A stretch of 64,000 nt of DNA. Origin: Dryomyza anilis (Eukaryota; Arthropoda; Insecta; Diptera; Dryomyzidae). Positions 33,394-45,855 of the stretch are shown here, piece by piece (the first letter of the stretch is position 1; every line of letters starts with the position of its first letter). The position numbers and the translations under genes were made by a program. The notes beneath the pieces are model-generated. The model was not told where the DNA came from, did not search any database, and saw nothing but the letters and a program-made list of their open reading frames with translations. Location of the stretch: NCBI GenBank assembly GCA_951804985.1, contig OX638133.1, positions 53,679,622-53,743,621 of the forward strand, given 5' to 3'.

Positions 33394-35142
33394 CTATGTG
33401 CGTGTTGAAATCGGATGATACACAAATACGCGATCTTTGAGTTCCGACGGTATCACATGGTCCATTAACCTACAAAGACGTTGCGCAGCGTTACACAGTC
33501 CAAAAGGCATTACTTTAAACTGGTAGAGTGGCCTACCCTGGACTGTGAACGCAGTTTTTGGTCGGCTGGCTTCCTCTAATGGTATTTGCCAGAACGCGTC
33601 TTTGAGGTCTACCGCCGAAATAAAAATGGTATCACCTAGCCTACTCAACAAACCGTCGATGTTTGGTAACGGGTACGCATCTTTTTTGGTCACCTTATTT
33701 AACTCACGTGCATCAAGACAAAGACGGTTTTTGCCTGGCTTTATAACTAGCGTGGTTCGATTATTCCAACTCGCTTGATTGGCTAACTCAATCACGTCTA
33801 AGCTGAGCATCCGGTCAAGTTCATCGAAAGTTAATTTTTGAATCGCAGGTGAGATCGGGTAGTATCGCATCTTTTTTGGTGGTGCATCGCCTGTATCGAT
33901 CAAATGTGTTTCTAGATGAGTTTTCCCTAAACCAAATTTTGTAAAACATTTAAACTCACTCTTTGCTCTATCTAACATAAAATTCTGTTCCCTACTTAAG
34001 ACGTGCATATTTAAACTTTCACTATCACTGTCATGTTCTACAGATATCTCACTAACACTGTTGACAAAGCATGGACTGATACCAAACGCTTTCCAAAAAT
34101 CTATACCTAAATACAACTCTTGTGACAAAGATGGGACTAAATATAATGTTAACATTTCACACTTATCATGACATTGAATTTTTACCCTAACTTTACCTAT
34201 AATACTTTGGGATTTTCCATCAGCTGTTTTGATGACTGATTTGTAGTCGAATATTGGAATATTCATTTTCTCCACAATTTCCATACAATCTTTACCTAAA
34301 CAGCTGACAGACGCCCCACTATCCATTAATCCCCTAAAACTATTATCATTAATCTTAACTTCTAAATATGGTCTTATAACTACTTCTAATGGTAATCTAG
34401 CTGACGCAATTTCTTTGCGTTCAGCTTTACGGTTCTTATATCTACTCCTAGTACTAATGATTTTCTTGCTTATTTCACTATTCTTATCCCTAAATATCTC
34501 CTCTCTTTTTTTATTATAATTTTCTAATCTTATGTGGTATGGTATTAATTCTCTAACTCTACTAACTATTCTATTGGTGGGTGTCTCCGGTGTTCTATTA
34601 ATAATTTTAAATCCTACATCTGCTGGTCCCCGGAACATCGCCATGTTCCGGGGACTGTTTCCCGAACACTTAGGACATTTAGGAGTAATCACACCATCTA
34701 AACCACATTTAAAACAAAACAAATTCCTCACACTAGACGGACACTCAAAAAAACTATGACCAGGTGTTTTACAGTTCCAACACGTTCGAACTCGTATGGC
34801 ACCTTCGTTCGATGTGTTGAAAGCGTCTATCTGACAGAAGCGTTCCTGCTCATCTGGAAACTCGAGTTCATTTACTCTCTTGTAGGGCGGTGCTCGATGG
34901 TTGTCCCTTTCTCGCTGGCGGTTATTTAGAGTTCTCTCAGCTCTCCTACACTCGACTAACAATTGGTCTAGTGTTGTGAGCTGCATTGCGAAAACTAATT
35001 GATAGACACCGTCTTTCAGGTTGTCTTTAACCATCCTCACTATTTCTACCTCAGGCATTTGCACTCGCATTTGGTTTCGGAGTAGCGCAATACTGTTTAT
35101 AAATGCCTCTACACTCTCGTTTCCAGCCTGTCTCCTTTCCAT
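33394..35142 (-). pseudogene. Gag zinc-knuckle, protease and N-terminal RT region
   Basis: A 582-residue frame. Zinc knuckles CWNCKTPGHSFFEC and CFKCGLDGVITPKCPKC mark the nucleocapsid part, about residues 120-165. The aspartic protease motif DSGASVSCLG lies near residue 275. RT fingers and palm follow from about residue 420, with NRTTLVIKPGK, RLCLDARELNKVT and DLKDAFWQIPL (first catalytic Asp). At about 33430 the frame reads VFVY and then runs out of register; the YxDD catalytic box expected there is missing, consistent with a small deletion of roughly 22 bp. The polymerase cannot be functional. Confidence 0.9.
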
Positions 35143-35160
35143 AATCTTCCTTTGAATCTC

Positions 35161-35800
35161 TTAGTCGCTCTCATATCGTCGAAACTTACGGATCATATGG
35201 TATTTTAAATAATCCCACTCACAAAAAGGGTTTTGTCTTCTAAAAGACCAGCACCACTCACTAGCCTCGCCTGACAACATCTGATGAAAACCCTTCATCA
35301 AGACTGGATAGGGGCACTGATAATCCTCTCTTATTGATTCAACCCTAAATATGAAATCTTCGATGGGAGCTGTTTTTAGCGTGCCATCAAAGTTGATTCC
35401 CCACTTATCAAACTTATACCTCATTGGATCAGGAATGGGCGGTTGACGTCACATATAAGTGTTGTTTTGTTGCACTGCCTGATAGGGAGGTACATTTACC
35501 GGGTAAGGGTGATTAATATTGTCCCTAGGAAGTCTATACACAGGTTGTGATTGTGGAAGAGATTGGTGTTGATCTGGCCCTTGTCTAGGCGGATCAAAGG
35601 ATCTTTGGTGATCTTCAGGCGCGGTTCTATCATGACTAGTTTGGTTGCTAATGGCTCTTTCCTCACTGAGAGATTGTCGCACTATTTGAGGAACTAATCT
35701 CATGATAGCCGACTCCACACTCCTCATCAAGCTCGCTTGTCCAGCTCCTACCGATGCACTAACATATTCTTTCAGTGTTAGTCCATCAGCGTTTAGTCCA
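35161..35800 (-). pseudogene. N-terminal gag region
   Basis: The frame is the same as that of 33394-35142 but is cut by two in-frame stops, TGA at 35449-35451 and TAA at 35161-35163. The downstream part has a retrotransposon-gag capsid pattern (IEDFIFRVE, LSGEASEWCWSFRRQ). The upstream part is Q/P-rich and low in pattern. A short doubled phrase (GATGGACTAA) is at about 35780-35805. The start codon is not certain. Neighbours and frame show that gag and pol were one continuous reading frame. Confidence 0.8.
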
Positions 35801-36860
35801 TCAGTTTAGAGCGTTAACACTGGTAATCAACGAAAAGGAGAAACAAAGTATAAATAACGAAAAAAAATGTGTATAATTACTAAAATACGAAAATGAATAA
35901 TGAAAAAAATGTATAAATTAATAAATAATTATGTAAATAAGTATTCAAAATAAATAACGAAAACTTATAAAATCGAATAAATAATTACAAATCAAAATAT
36001 TTGTAATAAAAAAAAAACGAAAATAAATAATAAATAAATTAGAAAAGATGGTTAGTAAGTAAGTGGCAACTCGATCTCTGTAAATGTGGTCCTTTTGTGG
36101 CTTTTCGAGTGTAATTCAAAGCTTTTTGTTTTATTTACTTTTGTTTATAGCTAGTTTTAAGTTTTATGTAGAATTACGTAGCTCTTTTTTTATCATTAAG
36201 TTATTTTGTATTTAATTGTTTCCTAAATTTAATTAGAAATGAAAATGTAAATAACTTCAATTTTGTACGGTTCTGCTTATATATGTTTTAATAAATAAAA
36301 CACAAAAAAAACAAACTATTATTTTATTGAATTTAAATGCTAATCAGGTACTTGGTAACTTTAAATTGATAATTATCGTCTCATCGTAGCAACTATCACA
36401 ATTAAACTGACAGGACATACGCTGAAACAACAAAAATAACACCTTAAATAGAAACTTAGAATGCGTGTAGCAAAAATTGACGAAATTTACGACATCAATT
36501 TGACATACAGACACTCTAACGTCACTCTAACCAATACCTAACCACAAACTATAGGGCAAACGTTTATTGAAAAAAAATCTAAAAAAAACGAATACTGAAC
36601 ACAGGATTTAACTCGTGAATGGTGGCGTCGACGCAAATGTACCGGTTTCAAAAACCGAGTACATGACTATCGACTACCACATTCACGAATAAAAAACCGG
36701 TTCACACCTAACATGAAACAAAATTTATTTTAATTTTTTGGACGTTCACTTCTGTAACGTAGCAACGCAGGACTAACATGAAGTATTTGCCTGGGACTTA
36801 CGATTACAAAACTAAACAGACAAACAAGTAAAAAACGAGACACTTAAACAAAATGCTCGT
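35801..36860 (-). other. 5' leader of the retrotransposon
   Basis: About 1 kb between the primer site and gag. AT-rich, apart from a structured segment at 36613-36688. Confidence 0.7.
36613..36688. promoter_or_regulatory. Two-stem hairpin in the retrotransposon leader
   Basis: TCGTGAATG and CATTCACGA form the outer stem, extended imperfectly by GTGGCGTCGA against TCGACTACCA. Inside, GTACCGGTTT and AACCGAGTAC form a second stem with a small loop. Its place between primer site and gag suits a packaging or dimerisation structure, but this is inference. Confidence 0.4.
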
Positions 36861-36873
36861 ACGTTGGGCGCCA
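36861..36873 (-). promoter_or_regulatory. Primer-binding site (tRNA-Lys type)
   Basis: On the minus strand TGGCGCCCAACGT starts two bases after the 5' LTR. It is complementary to the CCA end of insect tRNA-Lys, the primer type used by gypsy-group elements. Confidence 0.85.
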
Positions 36874-36875
36874 AA

Positions 36876-38685
36876 TGTAACGAAAAGCGAATTAATCGAT
36901 AACCGATTTCGATTGGAGCTGGCGTAGGCACTGGCGGTCGCTCGGCTAAGCTCGCCGGAATTGTCGTGGGACTTGTGGCTCCATTCGCCGTTACATTAAA
37001 AAAAAACTTGCCTACTATTTGAATTTAAACCAAAAAAATTAATGAAAAAAAAAAAATTTACACGCAAAAAAAATGACTCACGCAACAACAAATCTAACAC
37101 TGACAAAAAAAAATTATTAAAAGGGATATGAAAAAAATATATATAAGCTAACAAAAAAAATAATCTAAATTATGTATAAAAAAAAATGCATGAAAAAAAT
37201 ATAAATTAATTTAAATAAATATCGCACCAAAAAAAATAAATTAACAAAAAAATGTTAACAACAAAAAAAATAATTTAAACAATCCAAAAACCTAATACCC
37301 TAAATAAACTAATGTCCCTAACTAAACAATAAACGATACCCTACACTAAGTCCAAAATGACTACGGAAAATACACAAAACCAAAAAAAACAAACAACTTC
37401 TGGGCTTGATGGATGCCCGTTGCCTTCCCTCCCTACACATAACGTTCCTATGGCAACACTGAAAAAAAAACTAAGAACGTCCCTAAACAAATAAAAAAAA
37501 AACTACACCTACTTCACCACATCATGGACCACTGAAAAAGAAAATTTAGCACATATTAAATAACAACACAAACATTTTCTGAAACAATTTACAATTTTTT
37601 TATTATATAACATTTAAAATACTTAAAACTAATTTACAAATCTCTTGTATTTATTTACAATACCAATATTTTATTTATTTATTAACATGAATATTTTTTT
37701 TTTTTAACAATAAAGATTATTTTTAATTTATTTTATTTAAATAGTTTTTATTTTTTTTTTATGTATTAAGTATTAATTTATTTTATTTAAAATTAATTTT
37801 AAGTAATATTTTATTTTAAGTGTATAGTTTTATTTTGTTAAAGTCTAATTTTATTATTTTTTTAAGTTTTATTTAATTTAAGCATGTATATATTTTTTTA
37901 TTTAAGTAAATTATTTTTTTATTGAATTTTATTTATCTTAGTGTAATATTTATTTTAGTCAAATTTAGTTTACTTTTAAGTTTTATTTATTTAAATGTAT
38001 CTTTTATTTGCTATAATTTTTTTTTTTTTGATAATATTTTGACTTTTATTTCTTTAAGTGTACTTTCATTTCATTAAATCTTAATTTTTACTTGAGTTTT
38101 ATTTCTTTAAGCGTACTTTTATTTCATTTAATTTTAATTTGGATTTTATTTAAGTATTGTTAAATTTTATTTTAAGTGTATAATTTTAATTTGTATAATT
38201 AAAATTTTAAGTATACAATTTTATTTCATTATGTTTAATTTTATTTTATTTAAATTTTATTTTATTTGAATTCTATTTTATTTAAATATTTTTTTTATTG
38301 TATTTTATTTATTTAAGTGTAGTTTATTAAGTTTTAGTTTACTTTTAAATTTTTTTTTTTTTATTTGAGTGTAATTATATTTATTTAAGTGTAATTTGAT
38401 TTATTTAAGTCTATAATTTTATTTAAGTTCTACTTATATTTATGATATTTTTTTTTTATTTATGTATTATTTTATTTATTTAAGCATTTTATTATATTCT
38501 TTTTTTTTTAAGTGTATAATTTTATTTAAGTATTGTTTTATTTATTTATTTAAGTATTCTATTATATTATATATTTTTAAGTGTATAATTTTATTTAAGT
38601 ATTGTTTTATTTATTTATTTATTTATTTAAGTATTCTATTATATTATATATTGTTTTAAGTGTATAATTTTATTTAAGTATTGTT

Positions 38686-38717
<32 letters not shown>

Positions 38718-40855
38718 GTATTCTATTATATTATATATTTTTTTAAGTGTATAATTTTATTTAAGTATTGTTTTATTTATTTATTTAAGTATTCTATTAT
38801 ATTATATATTATTTTAAGTGTATAATTTTATTTAAGTATTGTTTTATTTATTTATTTAAGTATTCTATTATATTATATATTGTTTTAAGTGTATAATTTT
38901 ATTTATTTATTTTTTTAAGTTTAATTTATTTTTATTTATATTATAAAAAAATTGAAAACCATATTATTTTCTTTATTTATATATTTTTTTCTCTTCTATA
39001 TATATATTTTTACGATATGTTTACGATACAAAAACTATGGGCCCACCTTTCTTGTACCCTTTTTTTGGGCTCAATATTGCCTATCTAAAAATAATAATTT
39101 TATTCCCTGTTGTTTTCCTTTTTTTTTATTTTATTTAAATATCTATATTAATTTTATTCAAAAATTCTTTATTATTTTTCCTACTTATTATTCTCCAAAT
39201 TTTTTATTTATTTATTTTTTTAAGTTTAATTTATTTTTATTTATATTATAAAAAAATTGAAAACCATATTATTTTCTTTATTTATATATTTTTTTCTCTT
39301 CTATATATATATTTTTACGATATGTTTACGATACAAAAACTATGGGCCCACCTTTCTTGTACCCTTTTTTTGGGCTCAATATTGCCTATCTAAAAATAAT
39401 AATTTTATTCCCTGTTGTTTTCCTTTTTTTTTATTTTATTTAAATATCTATATTAATTTTATTCAAAAATTCTTTATTATTTTTCCTACTTATTATTCTC
39501 CAAATTTTTTTTATGCTTTTCTTTCTATATTTTTTTTTTTAAATTATTACGCCTTTTATTTATTTATTTTATTTTTATTTATTAATAAATCTTTTTTTTT
39601 AGCCAATTTTTATTTTTTATTTCAATTTAATCCAAAATTTAAGTTTTAATTTACTTTAGTTCTTTTTACTTTTTTTTTATTTTAATTTTTGCAAAATTTA
39701 TATATATATATTTTTTTTAATTCTTTAAATTTTATTTATATATATAGCCAAAAATTTATTTTTTTTCTCTTTTTTTTTTTAAATTGTATTAATTTTAAAT
39801 TTTAATTTAGTTTACAATTTGTTTTGCAAAATTTACAAATAGTTTTTTTTTCCTCAAAATCTCAACTCCTTTTTTTTCTATTGGTTTTCTTAACTAATTT
39901 AGATTTTTTTTTTTTGTAAAATTTTCTTTTTTTTTATATAGAATTTTATCTCTTTTTTTTACAAAAACAAATGATTTTGAATTTTTTTATTTGCAGAAAT
40001 TTAATTTTGTTTTTTTTTTTTTAAAGTGTACTTAACCCTGCCGCTGCTGTTTGCAGGTGCATAATTTTTTTTGCTGCAGATGTTGTTCTTGCTGCTGTTT
40101 TTGTGGTCGTCTCTCGTTGTTGTTTTTCGCTGGTGTTGTTGTGGTGTTTGCCGTCGCTTTCGGTATTGTTGCAAACGTCGTTGTTGTTGTTGTTCTCCGC
40201 TGTTGTTGTTTCTCCGTCGGGCGCTCCGCAGCTCAAAAATAATTCGCTGGTGCTCCGCTGGCACAAACAATGGTCAGGCGCTCCGCCGACACACACAAAA
40301 TTCGGTGGTGCTCCGCTAGCAGATTCAATAGGCGGGCGCTCCGCAGGTACAAACAATGGGTGTGCTCCGGTGGACACAACCAACCAATTTGCGGGTGCTC
40401 CGCTGGCGCAAAAACAATTTGTGGGCGCTCCGCTGCGCTAAAATGATTCGCGGGTGCTTCGCTAGCGCAAAAACAATTTGTGGGCGCTCCGCTGCGCTAA
40501 AATGATTCGCGGGTGCTTCGCTAGCACAAAAAGTTGCAAAAGGGCCGGGCGCTCGCAGTTAACAAAAACAAATCGTTGTTAAAAAAAATATGACCGTAGC
40601 GCGACCCGACAATTCAACAAACAAAAAAAAAATTATTGAATTTCCGCACGATTTTGACGGATGATTCTTTTATGTCCGACCGTCGGTTTCGAGTCTCCTT
40701 TCTTTAAGACCGGAAATTCGCCATCCTTCTTTTCTTTTTTTATGCTGTCAATGCTTTTTTATGTCAGTCATCCATTTGTCTTTGGAGGTGTTCCAAAGAT
40801 TGACTTGTAAGTTCTGACAGCTCGCGTCAGTGTTGCATCACAGGTGTCCGTCACA
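36876..40855 (-). repeat. 5' LTR (3,980 bp)
   Basis: Matches 26847-30690 along its length. Differences are mostly indels: a 305-bp tandem duplication (38947-39251 against 39252-39556), loss of about 120 bp near 39593 and of about 50 bp near 40217. Termini TGTAAC and GTCACA on the plus strand. Confidence 0.85.
38947..39556. repeat. 305-bp tandem duplication inside the 5' LTR
   Basis: Two consecutive copies beginning at GAAAACCATATTATTTTCTT, at an offset of 305 bp. The 3' LTR has one copy, so the event followed insertion. Confidence 0.85.
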
Positions 40856-41274
40856 ATTATTACAAAAAAATACATGCGACTATTTTAAGTAAACACTCAG
40901 AATGACGTACAAAACGAACATGTTGGTATTAGTTTTACGTTTTTTTACACCGCGTTTATTATTATAGGAGGAAACCATTTAAAAAACGGTATTTAATCTA
41001 TTTAAAATAATAATATTGAAATATTTAAATTTATGATAGTGAATATTTCAAATACTATTGAATTAATTAGAAAACTTTTGATTTAAAAATAAAAAACTAT
41101 TAATACATGAACCATAAAGTACTTAATGGTACATTTTCTTCTGAGTGTAGTAGCTATAGTTAATCATTCTAATAAAAATCGCAGTTTTGTACATTATGTT
41201 AATAGTAAAAAAATCTTGCGATTTTTCGTAAAAAAAATGTATAATTAGTCTAATTTTTTTTCTGGTTCTAGAAT

Positions 41275-41515
41275 TTATTTTTTTGGCATATAAATTTCCA
41301 TGGCAGTATTAAACTGAATGTAAGGGATTTTCAATATTTTTATTTTGCCACTCCCCTGTTTATTTTTAAGGGATACCACGTGACGTTGAAGTAATTTTTT
41401 TTATTTTTAAGGTTCTGCATCGTCAGACATTTTTTTGCCCCGCCCACTTCGTTATAATTCAAAAACCACTTATAACCTCGGTCGGTTTTCGATTTTTAGT
41501 CGGTTCCAGGGGTCC
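41275..41515 (-). repeat. Inverted partner of repeat 20155-20440
   Basis: The complement matches the left copy over about 240 bp, from the GGAACCG-containing edge through GTCACGTGGTA to GGGAGTGG. Confidence 0.65.
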
Positions 41516-41759
41516 GAGCAGCAAAAAAAGTTTATCGAAAGTAAACCCGTACAGCACAAATATTGCTGCAATCTTGCGGCAATATTGCTACATTGCATGT
41601 ACATTATATTTCAAACGATATATTGCTGCAACATTGCAGCAGTATTGCATAGCAATATTTCACGGCAGTGTTCCAGCAATGTTCCAGCAATATACAAAAG
41701 ATATTTTATAGCAATATTGCACAGACATATTTTAGCAAACATTGTGCAAGATATTTTTC

Positions 41760-43045
41760 AACTGTTGTTCTGCCTATATTGAACATTTATTTTACTTAAT
41801 ATCGTTATCATACTTCAGATCATTGCAAATTAAAAAGAATTTTTATTTTCTGTATTATATTTAATTTACAAAAATTATTTATTAAAGTATTTATTTTTTT
41901 CACAATTTTATCGTATACAAACAACAAATATTATTTAACAACAAATATTATTTAACAACAAATGACGTTTGCAAAAAAATATTTATATATTTTCGATTAG
42001 AAACTATAGTGTGATGTACATAAGTTATTGTACATAGTTACGTAACTTATATTATTGAGAGATCATGTATCCAGATCTGTTCATATAAATGTATAAATAA
42101 ATTAATTAAAACTTATCATTGATAACGGATTTATGAATTAAGATATTCGTTCTGCTTTACGTTCTGATTTTTTGTTTTTATTTTAAGTACACTCTACGTC
42201 GAGCTTGAATAGATGCAGACTTTAATAATTAATAATGACATGATGAACATCGTAGTGCTAATTCAAATAAGATCATACCCACATTTTTAAAATCGGAGTT
42301 TCTGACCAAAATACAAATCGTCACCTGAGAAGTTATTTGGCTCTAACTCCATTGAGACAATTTCGAGAAAACGATAAAAAAGATTTGCATTTGTGTTAAA
42401 ATAGCAGCAAATTTTCGATTTTGATCAAAGTCGATGCTGAATATCTCATATTTGGTACGAGATATCAAAAAACGGATAACAAAGTTAGAAGGAGAATATA
42501 TACCTCATATATATCCAACTCCTAACTCCATTCACCCAAAATGGCGTTTGTGCAAAATAAAATTTCAGGTGACGAAATGTTTTCGGTAAAATCAAAACCG
42601 AATTTTCGGCGATTTGGTAAATAAAGTGTTTCTAAATTAGGATACCGGTATTTAAATTGGTTTGGTAAGTAATGTTCTACCTAAACATATGCACATAACA
42701 AGTATCTTACTTATAAAAAGGTTGACAATCAGTTAGAATAGATATTTTATGATATAGATATGCGTTTTTGTTCATACACTCATAAAAAAAACCAAATAAT
42801 TAATAGTTATTTACTATTAAAATTAGTCAATAGGATAAATTATTATTTTAATCGGTAAATACCATTAAATACAACAAAGTACTATGTAAGTTATATTGAG
42901 TTTATATGAGAAAATATTTATTATTTGTATACTATTAAATAAATAATTATTCTATTGTCCAATTTCAATGAGATTTTTTATGATTTATAATTTATATGAA
43001 ATGTTAAAATAAAACGATATAATTCAGTATAAAAAACATTATATA
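41760..43045. other. Non-coding 3' side of the transposase gene
   Basis: AT-rich. An imperfect foldback lies at about 42290-42620 (AATCGTCACCTGAG against TTTCAGGTGACGA), and a MITE relative starts at 42775. Confidence 0.5.
42775..42985. mobile_element. MITE relative of 50405-50628, right end lost
   Basis: It shares AGTCAATAGGATAAATTATT-like and TACCATTAAATAC blocks with the complete copy at 50405. Left end is TACACTCATAAA. Confidence 0.55.
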
Positions 43046-45300
43046 TTACATACATGTATGTATTATTGGTACTACACAATATTTTGAATTTGAAAGTTCA
43101 AATTTAAACATTTTTCTCATAATCATTGATACTTGCCATCGAGACAAAGATTCGTTTTCAATATGTACTTCATAAATATCTAAAAGTCCCGAAGAACATG
43201 GTTTATCGTATAGTTTTCGAATGACTTTACATGTTCTTCCTTCAATATATATATTATTTGTTGATTGCAATATATTTAATACAATGATTACTGTATTATC
43301 TTTCAACAAGACACAATTATTTCGATTATCATCGCAATTCAAATAAAATTTACTGGTCTTTAATTCTTTATACTGAACTAGATTGTTATATTGAGAGTTG
43401 AATGTTAATTGACGATCATAATGTGGTTTTTGACAAACAATCCCATCTGAAATTAGTTGATGTTTTAACGGAATGGACATTATCTGCTCACCATATCTAC
43501 GAGCCATTTGTTGAAGTGGTTTTTCCGGTTTTCTAACGTATGTTTTTATTTTAGATAAAAAATTTTCAAATGGAAATGCACTGAAAACATCTAAAGAACC
43601 AAATCTTCTAACGTCGTTACATATGTGAATTAAATTGTGTATATTATGAGATACATATTGTTTTCCGTAAATGATTTCGAATTGTTTTACAAAGTATTTT
43701 AATAAATCTTCAGCGTATTTTATGTTATACTCATGTTTAATTCTGAATTTACCAATATTGAAACTGCAACGTGAAGAGTTAAAAAATGAACATACAATTC
43801 AGTTTTTAGAGAATCTTTTAAAACACTCGGTCCCGTATACAGTAGAAACTGTCTAAATTCTGTAGCTTTCCAGTTGCACATTTCTGATAACCCTCTCGGC
43901 CTTCGTGAAAATTCACATGGTATCATGTTACGCATAGAATTTAGCTTTTTCGAAATATTATTGATTTGGTTGTTACCCATTCTAACTGATAGTGGCCCTT
44001 TTTGCCAAAGAATCAAAAGTTTTTTTACAGTACCTAAACTATTAAGTGCATATAATCAAGTACAACATTACTTACCAAACCAATATTTGGTATTTCTATT
44101 AAAATTGTGTGGCCACGATGATATTCTTCATCTAATTTTAGTTTAAAGTCTTCATCTGTTCGTGCTCGACTTGGCTCTTCTTCATAAGGAAAACAAGTAG
44201 TTTTATTGATCAATGTGCCGTAAATTGTACACTTTGAACAACTTGAAAATCCATTATGACCTTTGGTGTTTAGGATAAAGGATTTTGCAGGAGCATCACA
44301 CACAATAGCTGAAACAGAAATCCTAATTATTCTACCATGATACATAAAACCATTATCAATGACGTGTTTCAATTCATCTACAAATTTTCTTAAATATATG
44401 TTGGCCGATAAAGGTTTTTTTTCGCCATAGTATACACCAACCATTTGAACAGATCTGGATACATTATCTAAAACCAGGATAGGCCAGAAAGAACTGGACG
44501 ATGATCTTGATAATGGTAGTCCATCAATATTAAATGATATTACAATATCAGTAACATCAGACTTATATTCACCAATGAACGATAGAAGTGCTGTTTCTAA
44601 TCCAAAATGTAAATATTCACCTCCAGCTATATTCAAAATATTAGTAACACGAGGTGTTCCAAGTATTGTCCTCGGATCTTTTGGCAATGAACAGTTTGGA
44701 ATACAATTGTTAAGTATAAGCAAAAGGCCATATATAGCATTGTGGCGAATATTGAACGTTTTGGCCCATTTTGCAAATTGTGGCAAAAATTCTGTTTCTT
44801 CGTTTTCATTATTTGAGTCGTTATAATCCACGTCTCCATCGATTTTATCGATTTCCTGATTCATATTCCATGATTCATATTCATCTTGCAAAAAGTGTCT
44901 TGATAAATTCAAATTTTGATTTTCTTCTTCATCCAAAAACTCTCGCGATAAATTGTCATTTTCGTCACAGTCGAAACTGATGGAATTATCTCTCTGTTGG
45001 TTAGATGCCTTACTTAATTGAGTACGATGTACTATATTTTGAAGAACAGCTTCTTCTTGAATTATTCGTCTTTTGTGCCGAGACGAGTATGCATGAAACT
45101 CTTTTCTTCTCCGTTTAGTATCTAAAAGTATTAAAATTTAATTCATTGAACATCTAATATTATATGATACCATCAAACAAAAGCCAGAAGGAATTACTCT
45201 GTGCGGCACTTAGAACTCACTTGCCTCACATTGTTGTCCAAATTTACAATTAATTGCAGTTAAAATAGTTACAATAGTTTTGCATAGAAGTCGAAAATTA
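43046..45300 (-). pseudogene. Tnp2-like transposase of the 7.1-kb transposon, lightly damaged
   Basis: The minus strand encodes about 690 residues in three frames. An upstream exon segment (donor GTGAGT just after 45222) splices to an acceptor at 45122 and reads into a basic stretch (KRRRKEFHAYSSRHKRR), then an acidic linker. The main domain has TDIVISFNIDGLPLSRSSSS, FWPILV, IYLRKFVDELKHVI, CDAPAKSF, NTKGHNGFSSCSKC and DYMHL. That block order is the one seen in plant Tnp2/animal CACTA-like transposases. The C-terminal part has GPLSVRMG, WKATEFRQFLLYTGPSVLK and KPEKPLQQMARR. Two single-base shifts, near 44037 and 43725, break it and nothing else does. Start codon not found. Confidence 0.75.
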
Positions 45301-45855
45301 ATGTTTTACAATTATATTGTATTTGATTGTTGCATTTAAGAGATGGACGCGTGCTTGATTTTGGAAGCACCAGCATCAACTACCACGCACGAAGATTTTT
45401 CACAAACTCAAATATTCTTACGTTAAACGAAAAATCACGTCACGCGCTCTTCTCTAGTTGCATATACAATATGATTCATTTGCAAATTATTTGCATTGTA
45501 GTAAAATTACTTTTTAATAGTAAATTCTGACGACAGATCATAAAGTGATAGGAGCATCACGCCACTATTCGGTTTCATTCCTTGGCCATGTTCCTCTTAC
45601 ATATATTAAAAATATATTTACAATTTTCGATGACATGTTCTTCTTCTGGATTATTGTTAATATATTTTCTTAACATTTGTTTAATTTGTTTAATTTGTTT
45701 ATATGTTTCATTTAACAATAAAATTTATTTGAAATTAAAAAAAGTGACATTGAATTTTTAGAAAAATTATGATTATTATTGAAATTACTGAATACATTGA
45801 GTAGTCTGTCATTAATTGTTTCAAATTGTTTCAAGAAAAAATTATATAAAATAAA
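45301..45855. promoter_or_regulatory. Shared centre between the two divergent transposon genes
   Basis: No coding sequence. The two genes point away from this stretch, so it should hold both promoters, though no TATA or initiator is clear enough to name. Confidence 0.4.

Larger units (their letters stand above)
26847..40855 (-). mobile_element. Ty3/gypsy LTR retrotransposon, Osvaldo/Ulysses-like, ~14 kb
   Basis: Two direct LTRs bound a 6.2-kb internal region on the minus strand. ATTA lies just outside both ends (22382-22385 or 26843-26846, and 40856-40859), the 4-bp target duplication usual for Ty3/gypsy. LTR ends are TGTGAC...GTTACA in element sense. A primer site matches the 3' end of tRNA-Lys. 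The order gag, protease, RT, RNase H, integrase is Ty3/gypsy, and there is no env frame. The integrase and the gag knuckles resemble the Osvaldo group. Each LTR is far longer than usual for insects. Stops, frameshifts and a lost catalytic motif make it non-autonomous. Confidence 0.9.
21834..41150. mobile_element. MITE that received the gypsy insertion (two halves)
   Basis: The left end TACACCCAGAAAAAAGTCAT (21834, repeated in unit 2 at about 26295) and the right end, complement of CTACACTCAGAAGAAAATG (ending 41150), appear to be the TIRs of one MITE. Its central ATTA became the retrotransposon target site. Original size would be about 0.85 kb. Confidence 0.5.
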
